Shown here: piece by piece, positions 44,671 through 52,863 of the stretch
Layout: each line of letters begins with the position of its first letter
How positions within the stretch are numbered: the stretch's first letter is position 1
Assembly (NCBI RefSeq): GCF_034932105.1
Contig: NZ_JAYGIG010000003.1
Span: 1 to 64,000, forward strand
Direction: 5' to 3'
Source of the DNA: Leptothoe sp034932105
GTDB lineage: Bacteria > Cyanobacteriota > Cyanobacteriia > Phormidesmidales > Phormidesmidaceae
Length of the DNA: 64,000 nucleotides
Translations under genes and position numbers: made by a program
Notes under the pieces: generated by a model
What the model was told of the DNA's origin: nothing
Seen by the model: the letters and a program-made list of their open reading frames with translations, nothing else
Databases searched by the model: none

Positions 44671-46713
44671 ATGACATCGTATTTAGATATTTTTGGCCAG
44701 AAATTTGAACAGGCACAACAACGGCTAGTTGGGCTAGCTCAGCAAACTGCAGAGGAACATGTCCCCAAGGACATTCTCACCCAGACCCTAGATGAACTGT
44801 CCAATGCCCTGGAAGAAGTGCATGTGCTGTCAGAAGAGCTATCTGAGCACCATGACCAGCTGCAGGTCTCCCAGATCACCCTCGCCACAGAGCGCCAGCA
44901 GTATTTTGATCTTTTTGACTTGGCCCCCGATGGCTACATCGTCACCGACCATCAGGGAATAATTGCACAAGTTAACCGGGCGGCTGCCACCCTGACCAAT
45001 CGACGTCCGCAGTTCCTGGTGGGTAAGCCCCTGGGGGCGTTGATTGTCCCAGCAGACAGCCAAAGGTTTTATACGTTGCTCAACCGACTGCAGCAGGGCG
45101 AAGCCTTTCAGAATTTCGACCTACGTCTGCGGTCTCACCAAAAGTCATCCCTATATGGGTCTTTTACCATCACACCCATCTGGGATCATCGATTGCAGCT
45201 GTTAGGGTTTCGCTGGTTGTTTCGCGACCTAACCCAGCAGCGCCAGGTGGCCATGATTCTGGAAGAAAGTGAGGCGCGATACCGAGCCATTGTGGAAGAC
45301 CAGACCGAGCTGATCTGCCGCTCCCTGGCCGATGGCCGATTAACCTTTGCCAACCAGGCATTTTGTCAGTATTTCGACCGCTCCTCAGAATTTGTGATCG
45401 GCACAAGTTTTTTTGACCCAATTGTGGCCGCCGATCTAGCTATGGTGATGCGGCAGTTGGCGACCCTAGATCAAAATCAGCCGGTGAGCACCCTTGAGCA
45501 TCGCGTCACCTTAGACGATGGGCAGATCCGCTGGCAGTCATGGGTGCATCGTGCTCTATTTGACGATCAGGGTAACTTTTTTCAATTTCAGTCAGCAGGC
45601 AGAGATATCACGGCTCAAAAGCAGGCTGAGGAAGCCCTGCGACAGCGCGAAGCACAGCTGCGGATGGTGACCGATTCTTTGCCCATACTCCTGGCCTATG
45701 TCAATGCTAAGCAGCAGGTGGTCTATGCGAATCGCCCCCACAATTATTGGTTGGGGATGTCCAACACAGATATTGTGGAGCGCTATCTGTGGGAAGTGCT
45801 AGGCACCGATACTTACCGACAGATTCGCATGCCCATTGAAGACGTGCTATCGGGGAAGGGGGTCACCTTTGAGCAGGAAGGGACACTGCCCGACCAGTCT
45901 CTGTTTTGGATGAGTGCCACGTTTGTCCCCGATCGGTTAGTCGATGGTGAGGTCAAGGGCTTCTTTGTACTGGTGCACGACATTAGCGATCGCAAAGCGA
46001 TAGAACTGAAAAAAGACCAGCTAATCTCCGTCGTTAGCCACGAGCTGCGCACGCCGTTAACCACTATCCATGGGGCCCTGAAGCTCCTCACCCATAACTC
46101 CCTCGATCCGAGCTCTACGGAAGGTCAACACCTGCTGGCCATGGCCATGAATAATACTGAGCGGATGGCGAAGTTAGTCAATGACTTGCTCGACTTGCAG
46201 CAAATCACCCTGGGCAAGCTATCGATCAATCCAAGCTCCTGTTGCGTGGCTGATATCATCCAAAGTGCTATCGAAACGCTACAGGCTACGGCCCAGGAGC
46301 ATGGCATTTGCCTGGAGACGATCCCCTGTAGCTGCTCAGTTTGGGCAGATTGCGATCGCATCATACAAGTCCTCACCAACCTCATTAGCAATGCCATCAA
46401 ATTCTCCCCCACCGGCAGCACAGTTTTGATCATCGCAGGCAAGGCCGTAGATCCCAATCTTCCCCCCACCTCACCCCACATCAGGTTTCAAGTGTGCGAC
46501 CAGGGACAAGGAATACCCGCAGATAACCTAGAACGTGTCTTTGAAGCATTTCATCAAGTAGACGCATCCGATTCTCGCCATCGGGGCGGCGCGGGGCTAG
46601 GGCTAGCCATCTGCCGTGGCATCATCCAACAACATGGAGGCAGCATCCGGGTAGAAAGTAGACTAGAGCAAGGCACCACCGTATCATTTACCTTGCCCTA
46701 CAAAGACTTCTGA
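44671..46713 (+). CDS. Multi-PAS sensor histidine kinase
   Basis: The 680-residue cytosolic protein has an N-terminal helical segment (1-75), three PAS domains (about 76-195, 205-325, 333-440; note FDLFDLAPDGYIVTD and FANQAFCQYFDRSSEF), HisKA with H457 in VVSHELRTPLT, and HATPase with NLISNAIKFSPTG and GAGLGLAICRG. It has no membrane segment and no receiver domain. A shortened paralogue follows 85 bp downstream. Together with cheB and cheR upstream it probably forms one signalling unit. Confidence 0.93.
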   Translation: MTSYLDIFGQKFEQAQQRLVGLAQQTAEEHVPKDILTQTLDELSNALEEVHVLSEELSEHHDQLQVSQITLATERQQYFDLFDLAPDGYIVTDHQGIIAQVNRAAATLTNRRPQFLVGKPLGALIVPADSQRFYTLLNRLQQGEAFQNFDLRLRSHQKSSLYGSFTITPIWDHRLQLLGFRWLFRDLTQQRQVAMILEESEARYRAIVEDQTELICRSLADGRLTFANQAFCQYFDRSSEFVIGTSFFDPIVAADLAMVMRQLATLDQNQPVSTLEHRVTLDDGQIRWQSWVHRALFDDQGNFFQFQSAGRDITAQKQAEEALRQREAQLRMVTDSLPILLAYVNAKQQVVYANRPHNYWLGMSNTDIVERYLWEVLGTDTYRQIRMPIEDVLSGKGVTFEQEGTLPDQSLFWMSATFVPDRLVDGEVKGFFVLVHDISDRKAIELKKDQLISVVSHELRTPLTTIHGALKLLTHNSLDPSSTEGQHLLAMAMNNTERMAKLVNDLLDLQQITLGKLSINPSSCCVADIIQSAIETLQATAQEHGICLETIPCSCSVWADCDRIIQVLTNLISNAIKFSPTGSTVLIIAGKAVDPNLPPTSPHIRFQVCDQGQGIPADNLERVFEAFHQVDASDSRHRGGAGLGLAICRGIIQQHGGSIRVESRLEQGTTVSFTLPYKDF

Positions 46714-46798
46714 CCAACCCTAGCCAACTTCTGACCGTGGGATTGACCACTGTTTATCCAGACAACCCCAGACAACCCCAGACAAAACCATCAAAGGC

Positions 46799-48166
46799 AT
46801 GACATCATCTCTGGACATTTTTGGCCACCAGTTCGACCAGGCACAACAACAATTAACCGAATTATTGCAGCACGCCCAACAAAACAACGAACCAAAACAT
46901 CTCCTGACCGAGGCCCTAAATGCACTGGCCAATGCCCTAGAAGAAATACAGGTTTTCTCAGAAGAACTATCTGCCCAGTATAACCAGGTACACATTGCCC
47001 AGAGTACCCTCGCCACGGAACGTCAACAATACTTTGACCTATTTGACTTAGCCCCCGATGGCTACATCGTCACAGATGCCCAAGGGATCATCAAACACAT
47101 CAACCAGGCCGCCACAACCCTGCTCCACCGGCCGCCACAATCACCCATTGGGAAGCCCCTAGCGGTCATGGTTGCCCAAGCCGATATTCATGAATTTTAT
47201 ACCTTACTCAGCCAATTGCACCAAGGCAAAGCCTTTCAGAGCTTTAGCCTGCGCCTGCAGCCCTACCAAAAACAGTCCCTCTACGCCTCTTTCACAGTAG
47301 CACCCGTGCGAGACCACCAGTCTCAGCTGGTAGAGATTCGCTGGCTGTTTCGAGACCTCACCGAGCAGCGGCGAGCCACCATAGCCATTGAAGAAAGCGA
47401 AGCGAAATATCGAGCCATCGTTGAAGACCAAACCGAGCTCATCTGCCGATTGATGGCGGATGGTCGATTAACCTTTGCCAATCAGGCATTTTGCCAATAT
47501 TTCGACTGTTCTTCAGAGTCCGTCATGGGCTCAAATTTTTTTGAACTGATTGGAGAGACCTCCCAAGAAAGACTCATGAAGCATCTAGCCATTCTAGATC
47601 ACCTCGATCAAGATCATCCCGTCATTACCCTTGACCACCAAGTAGTGATGCCCGATGGCCAAATCCGATGGCAACAATGGGTTCATCGCGCCTTATTTGA
47701 CCGCAACGGAGATTTTTTTCAATTTCAGTCAGCAGGCAGAGATATCACAGCCCAAAAACAGGCCGAAACAGCATTCCAACAACGCGAAGCACAGCTGCTG
47801 CTGGTGACCAATGTTCTACCCGTATTCCTGACTTACATTAATGCCAAACAACAGGTGCTCTATGCCAATCGAACCCATAAGGATTGGCTAGGCAAACCCC
47901 GAGGGAGCATCATAGGGCATTACCTATGGGACGTGTTAGGCCCAAATGCCTACCAACAGATCAGAATTTCGATTGAAACAGCCCTATCCGGCGAACGCAT
48001 CACCTTTGAGCAGGACGTCACCTGGTCCGATCAGCCCCCCTTTCGCATCAGCGTTACCTTTGTCCCCGACCAGCTAGATAAAGAGACAGTCAACGGATTC
48101 TTTGCCTTGGTCAAAAGACTGGACTCCGCCGAACAAGAGACCAGCTCCACCAATGAAAGTGTTTAA
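46799..48166 (+). CDS. PAS protein, kinase-less paralogue of the preceding histidine kinase
   Basis: The 455-residue protein aligns with residues 1-445 of the preceding kinase throughout: SSLDIFGHQFDQAQQQL at the start, FDLFDLAPDGYIVTD, FANQAFCQYFDCSSE, and NGFFALV at the end. It stops after the third PAS domain, with 13 unrelated residues (SAEQETSSTNESV) in place of the HisKA/HATPase part. It arose by tandem duplication followed by loss or deletion of the kinase half. It may still form PAS heterodimers with the kinase. Three CCCCAGACAA-like direct repeats lie just upstream (46758-46790). Confidence 0.87.
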   Translation: MTSSLDIFGHQFDQAQQQLTELLQHAQQNNEPKHLLTEALNALANALEEIQVFSEELSAQYNQVHIAQSTLATERQQYFDLFDLAPDGYIVTDAQGIIKHINQAATTLLHRPPQSPIGKPLAVMVAQADIHEFYTLLSQLHQGKAFQSFSLRLQPYQKQSLYASFTVAPVRDHQSQLVEIRWLFRDLTEQRRATIAIEESEAKYRAIVEDQTELICRLMADGRLTFANQAFCQYFDCSSESVMGSNFFELIGETSQERLMKHLAILDHLDQDHPVITLDHQVVMPDGQIRWQQWVHRALFDRNGDFFQFQSAGRDITAQKQAETAFQQREAQLLLVTNVLPVFLTYINAKQQVLYANRTHKDWLGKPRGSIIGHYLWDVLGPNAYQQIRISIETALSGERITFEQDVTWSDQPPFRISVTFVPDQLDKETVNGFFALVKRLDSAEQETSSTNESV

Positions 48167-48297
48167 AGTGTGTCCTGATCGTTCGCTCAGTCAGTTGAAA
48201 GGGTTTCTCCCCAATGACAGGGACTTTTAATACCAGCACGACAGGCAGATTCCCATGCGGCTGCAGATGGTAGACGGTAGCTCTGAAATAACTCGCC

Positions 48298-49524
48298 TTA
48301 GGCTGCCAATGCAAACGTTGGATCCTGATACAGGACCTGCCCTTGGCGAACCGTGGCCAGTACATCATCTGGAGTAGTACGACTCACAATCGAAGCCAAA
48401 ATGTGACGAGTGGCCCGCAAATGAGGTTGCCTAAAATTCAACACGGCAAAATCAGCCGGTAAACCGACCTCCAGATAGCCGTAGATATCCTGGCCTAAAA
48501 CCCCATGCAGATTGCTAGTAGCCATTTTCAAAATATCTACCGGGTCAGGCCGTAGGGCCGCACTCCCAAACTGACTTTTAGCGACCTTATAGGTAAAATC
48601 TAACTCCGCCAACATATTAGGACTATTGAGCAAGCCATTGTCCGTACCCAGCAACAAATTTGCCTGACTCTGCAGCAAAGGCGCAATGGGAGGTAGAGGC
48701 AAACCCAAATTAGCATTAGCCCGTGGATTCAACACCACATTCACCCGATGAGCGGATAACATTCCAATTTCAGCAGCATTAGCAACGGTGGCATGGATAA
48801 CTAAGTGAGGCTGATATAGCTCCAAAGCCCGCTCCAGATCCCCCCGTCCGGTAACCGCTAAACTGGTATCCCGATAGCCTTCATTTTCCAAACAATGGAT
48901 CGCTCGAAGTTTGTGCTGGCTCCTAAGGTAAATCTGTTGCCAGGCTAGATCCGTCAGATCGTTCATCGTGCTTTCAGAAAAGCCATCGGCAATGGTCAGT
49001 AGTGCATCGAGTTCTGCAAGTGCACTGTCCGACAAGCCATCTCGATTCTCTTGCAACTGGCTTTCAGTAAAGGGCAGCTGATTAAACTGCCCCAAAATCA
49101 CCGAGTTCACCCCAGTTTTATCAGCGGCCTGGCGGAGTAACTGACTGCCATAAACACCCTGTTCTCGAAAATCAATATGGCCCACCGTCCCAGTTCTTGC
49201 CATATAGCGTAGATGGGCAACCAGATGTTCCAGATGTTCAGCTTCAGTCTGTTTACCCAGTTCCCGATACTTGTAACCATTAGGTCTAAAAAAGCCCTCT
49301 TCCAAGGTCATACCCGTCGTACCATCTGGCAGGCAAGAATCCCCCATGTGGGTATGGCTATTGTAAAGACCGGGAATGATCACCAGCGATCCTTGTTCCA
49401 GCTGATTGCAAGGAGATCCTAGATCTATGTGGGTGATCGTGTCCTGCTCAACCGTGAACTGGTGACATTGATAGGGGCGTAAGTCTTTTCCGTGAAGAAC
49501 GATACAGTCCTTTAAAGTCAGCAT
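48298..49524 (-). CDS. Amidohydrolase-superfamily (deaminase/chlorohydrolase-like) enzyme
   Basis: The 408-residue protein has the metal-dependent hydrolase signature IPGLYNSHTHMGDS (H57, H59). It also has GHIDFRE, a later His pair region (AIHCLENEGY, LVIHATV) and LLLGTDNGLL with the metal Asp, then a C-terminal beta-sandwich segment (GYLEVGLPADFAVLNF). It resembles S-adenosylhomocysteine/aminopyrimidine deaminases and SsnA-like enzymes. The substrate cannot be told from sequence. It lies downstream of the DUF4132 gene on the same strand with a 111-bp gap. Confidence 0.85.
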   Translation of the reverse strand: MLTLKDCIVLHGKDLRPYQCHQFTVEQDTITHIDLGSPCNQLEQGSLVIIPGLYNSHTHMGDSCLPDGTTGMTLEEGFFRPNGYKYRELGKQTEAEHLEHLVAHLRYMARTGTVGHIDFREQGVYGSQLLRQAADKTGVNSVILGQFNQLPFTESQLQENRDGLSDSALAELDALLTIADGFSESTMNDLTDLAWQQIYLRSQHKLRAIHCLENEGYRDTSLAVTGRGDLERALELYQPHLVIHATVANAAEIGMLSAHRVNVVLNPRANANLGLPLPPIAPLLQSQANLLLGTDNGLLNSPNMLAELDFTYKVAKSQFGSAALRPDPVDILKMATSNLHGVLGQDIYGYLEVGLPADFAVLNFRQPHLRATRHILASIVSRTTPDDVLATVRQGQVLYQDPTFALAA

Positions 49525-49635
49525 GTCAGTGCAGAAAGGTTACTAAAAAACAGTTCGGTCCTAGAGATCGAGACCCACCCCGCCTGACCGGCACCCCTCC
49601 GAGGAGGGGATGAATTGGCAAATGGCGCAGAGTAT

Positions 49636-52137
49636 TTACTGACCAATCTGACTCAAAATCGTCTGATCCGTAATCTTTGTATCCTCTGCCAGCAAAAACG
49701 CCTTACTCAAAATCAACGCCAGGGTTTTATCCCCCTCAAACGGCAAAAACACTTGATCCGCCGCACTCTTTCCCGCCCGCACAATGCACAAATACTGATC
49801 GTTAGGCTCCATCAAAATATTCCCACTACCCAAATGAATCTTGTACGTGCGAATATCCCCCCGCACCACCAAAAACCTTTCCTGAAACGAACAACGGTCT
49901 GCAATCTTCTTTAACCTCGGCACCAAATTCTCCAACACCTGTCGCCGCGTTTGGGCTGTCGCTGACAGCTCCCCAAAGGAATAATCATGCCAATAGTCAT
50001 AATGCTGCCGTCCCCCTGCCGTACCCGCATCTGTCCAGTTTGGGTCATTCCCCACACTGGCTACCCCCACAAACAAATCCACATCCCGTAGTACTTCCGT
50101 CAGCACCAACGCCGGAATCTCCGTTAGGGGAATGGGTTCAGCTGGAACGCGATAGGTACCATAGCCCCCACCGCCCGCATGGGCATAATTGTCCGCCGCA
50201 TCTATCCGATAAAAACGCACCTGGTCCGTCGCCAGATAAAGATAACTCCCTGCCTCGGTGGTATCGATACCATAGTTAGTCCCAATCCCCTCAATCCAAA
50301 ACTCCGCCCGCAAATTCCACTGGGGCAACAGCAATCGGGCTGGATTGTAGTCATCGTCCACCATTAGCCGCAGCTGATTCTTCCAGCCTCGCTGGCCACA
50401 CAGGGCATTAAACTGATGCTGTTTGATAATGTGGGCCGCAAACCGATTGGAATAGACACCTGTGTTTTCCTCTGCAGCCGTGAGCAGATAAATCTCCCGA
50501 TGGGCTTGTTTGAAGGGTTGTTGAATCTCATGATCTACCAGCCACTGCCGCCAGGCTTGGATGGTATCGCTGGTAGCTGTGATGGGGTGCCACAGGCTCA
50601 CCTGGGTTTTATCCGTGAGCCAATCGATGGCGGTATCTTCCAGATTCACCAGATGCTTGTCCAACCAGATGCCAACGGCGTGGTTCCCATCCTGTTCAAA
50701 CTGCCACAGCATCCGTCGAGCCAATGTCCCCACCAACGGATGATGCAAATACCGTTCCTGCCAGGTGGCAAAGTCCCAGGCCTTTTGCTGTAGATAAAGC
50801 GCCTCAATGCGGTCTCTCTGGGCAGGCAACATCTTCTGAATATCTTTTTCTGCCTGTTTTAGCTCCTTTAGCTCCTCACCATAGTTATCTTTTACCGCCT
50901 GTGGCACTGACTTTTGCGGCTTCCCATCGGGCTTTATCCATCGCAGTGCCGTGCTACTGGTCCCCGTTACCACTAGCTCAGCGGTAAAGTCCCCCAGGGT
51001 CTCCCGCCGCACGCCCACTTCATCCAGACCATAGGTGGGCACCGCCAACTCTTCGATTTCTTCACGGGGCAATCCCTCCCGTTCCGCCGCTGCGGTCAGG
51101 GCCTTTTCAATACCCTTTTGGGCGGTGCCAAATTTTACCTTCACCTTAAGCAACGCCAGCTGCCCAATGGCATCCGCCGTGGGCATTTGCCCTAATGCCC
51201 ACACACAGGCATTGCCCAGTTTCACACAGCGGGGACCAACACCGGGAATTTTGCGATAGGCCGACACCGCCAATCTCCCCAGCACTCGCACCAACTCTCC
51301 CTCGGTTTGGTCACCACAGAGCCACACCAGACCCTTGAGAATATCGGCATTTTGGTCTTGGATAGTGTCATCACTGCCGTTGGGCAAGGGCTGGGGGCGG
51401 GGTTGATCCACCAGGGGAAACCACTGCACCATCTGTTGCAAAAATATATTACTCGCCACGGCCTGTCGCAGGGAACGTGCGGCCTTGAGCCACTTGGCGG
51501 TGGGTTGGCCGCCGGTAGCGGTGCTACAGACTTCTATGAGCTGAACCCAGGTGGAATGTTCAGACTCGGGCAAGGCTTCGATAGTTTGTTTGGCGAAGTC
51601 GGACCAGACTTCGCCTGGGAGAAGAGCCAGGGTTTTGTTTTCGGTGGAGATGAATAGACGTAGCTGATTGGCGGCTTTGCGGGTGTCGCCGTACCCTTTT
51701 CCCCAGTGGTCGCAGGTGGCTTCAATGGCGGTTTGGAGTTCAGGGGTTAGCTCATGGTCTTTGAGGTAATTTCGCACCATCTTTTTGATGGGGGTGAGCC
51801 AATAATAAGTTTGCGATCGCTGATGGCGACAAGCCCGCAAAAATTCAGTGACATGCTCCGCTGTAAAAGGCAATTTCTGATTTAAGAGCAGCACGAGAAC
51901 ATTCAGAAGATGGCAAGCCATGCGATAGGCATCGCCATCGTTCTGTTCAAGATTGCGGTCCATGTATTGTTGATAATCTTGCACCATGGAAACCGCCAGC
52001 TCAGCCTGCTCAGCCCGGCTCAGCTGAGAGATTATGGCCCAAGTGCTAGACTCTTTAAAGTCGTAACCATACCTCGTGTTGTTCTCCCGATATATCAGCA
52101 GAATAGCCTGGATAATATCAGCGTGGTTAGTTGTCAC
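49636..52137 (-). CDS. DUF4132 family protein
   Basis: The preferred start is GTG 52137, with GGGAGG 6 nt upstream, giving 833 residues; GTG 52158 is an alternative that overlaps the upstream gene. The N-terminal 400 residues are alpha-helical repeat-like (LGRLAVSAYRKIPGVGPRCV, ACVWALGQM). The C-terminal half holds the DUF4132/DUF7737 region: FNALCGQRGWKNQL, LLPQWNLRAEFWIEG, RFLVVRGDIRTYKIHLGSGN and LIL. There is no WGR domain, unlike E. coli MolR. The function is unknown. A small Gly-Gly-tailed protein is encoded 13 bp upstream. Confidence 0.85.
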   Translation of the reverse strand: MTTNHADIIQAILLIYRENNTRYGYDFKESSTWAIISQLSRAEQAELAVSMVQDYQQYMDRNLEQNDGDAYRMACHLLNVLVLLLNQKLPFTAEHVTEFLRACRHQRSQTYYWLTPIKKMVRNYLKDHELTPELQTAIEATCDHWGKGYGDTRKAANQLRLFISTENKTLALLPGEVWSDFAKQTIEALPESEHSTWVQLIEVCSTATGGQPTAKWLKAARSLRQAVASNIFLQQMVQWFPLVDQPRPQPLPNGSDDTIQDQNADILKGLVWLCGDQTEGELVRVLGRLAVSAYRKIPGVGPRCVKLGNACVWALGQMPTADAIGQLALLKVKVKFGTAQKGIEKALTAAAEREGLPREEIEELAVPTYGLDEVGVRRETLGDFTAELVVTGTSSTALRWIKPDGKPQKSVPQAVKDNYGEELKELKQAEKDIQKMLPAQRDRIEALYLQQKAWDFATWQERYLHHPLVGTLARRMLWQFEQDGNHAVGIWLDKHLVNLEDTAIDWLTDKTQVSLWHPITATSDTIQAWRQWLVDHEIQQPFKQAHREIYLLTAAEENTGVYSNRFAAHIIKQHQFNALCGQRGWKNQLRLMVDDDYNPARLLLPQWNLRAEFWIEGIGTNYGIDTTEAGSYLYLATDQVRFYRIDAADNYAHAGGGGYGTYRVPAEPIPLTEIPALVLTEVLRDVDLFVGVASVGNDPNWTDAGTAGGRQHYDYWHDYSFGELSATAQTRRQVLENLVPRLKKIADRCSFQERFLVVRGDIRTYKIHLGSGNILMEPNDQYLCIVRAGKSAADQVFLPFEGDKTLALILSKAFLLAEDTKITDQTILSQIGQ

Positions 52138-52150
52138 AATGCACCTCCCA

Positions 52151-52546
52151 TTAACCACCCACCAGGGGTACCAGCTTCATAAAGGAGACCGATGTAGCAG
52201 GGGTAATGGTAATCTCCTCATCGAGTTCTACCACCTGTTCGTCATCCACCAGAATGATAAAACCATTACTTTGAAAGGCGGTGAGGGCTTTTTCAAACTG
52301 CTCTTCCCAGTTGATTTGGCGGGGTTTGCGCAATTTGTACCCATTTAGGGTTTGTTCTGTCTCCGTGGGCTGCACCAATCCCTGAAAATACTCTGGTTGC
52401 TGGGTATTAAAATCCTTTACTTCTTGATACACACGACTGCGAATTAGCTCCCGCACCGTAATTTTTTCGGTGAGAAAGTCCAATACGAATACCGGCCCAT
52501 CGTCGCCTAGGTTATTGGTATCGCGGATGTTTAAACGGTTAGCCAT
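52151..52546 (-). CDS. Small protein with beta-grasp-like C-terminus and Gly-Gly tail, partner of DUF4132
   Basis: The 131-residue protein has an N-terminal strand region (GPVFVLDFLTEKITVRELIR), a helix (SRVYQEVKDFN), a middle segment (LNGYKLRKPRQINWEEQFEK) and a final acidic strand-turn-strand (QVVELDEEITITPATSVSFM). It ends KLVPLVGG. The ending, a strand with aromatic and hydrophobic residues followed by GG at the very C-terminus, resembles ThiS/MoaD/ubiquitin-like proteins. The adjacent DUF4132 gene starts within 13 nt, with its ribosome site just after this stop, so the two are coexpressed. The family name is unknown to me. Confidence 0.7.
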   Translation of the reverse strand: MANRLNIRDTNNLGDDGPVFVLDFLTEKITVRELIRSRVYQEVKDFNTQQPEYFQGLVQPTETEQTLNGYKLRKPRQINWEEQFEKALTAFQSNGFIILVDDEQVVELDEEITITPATSVSFMKLVPLVGG

Positions 52547-52700
52547 GGCTTGGATGGGGCACTAAAACAATAGGACTTGTTGACAGCTTACCCAGTTCCC
52601 TATTCAATGGCTCGCTGGTTAATCCAGATTACTTTCTACAAAGATAGTCCGTCAGGGATTGTTAAAATTTTTGTTTCTTAACGGTTCGTAAGCTTTAAGC

Positions 52701-52861
52701 GGGATCAATTTAAGCCGGGAAATCCTGGCTGGGTGGGGAGTCAGGGGTCAGAAGCCAGAAGCCTGTAAGGCACTGAATTCGGACTCCTGTAGAGCTTGCT
52801 CTGCTCAAAGAGTATGCTAAATTCTGTCTTTAGGAAAACGTCCCGCTTTAAGTTGGTACCC
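52701..52861 (-). mobile_element. MITE-like repeat, copy D (inverted)
   Basis: A 161-bp copy lies in reverse orientation, from GGGATCAATTTAAGCCGGG to ACGTCCCGCTTTAAGTTGG plus TACCC. It contains GAGCTTGCTCTGCTCAAAG sequence not present in the shorter copies. It ends 3 bp from the stop codon of the coiled-coil TPR gene. The remainder of the gap 52547-52863 shows no gene. Confidence 0.85.
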
Positions 52862-52863
52862 CT

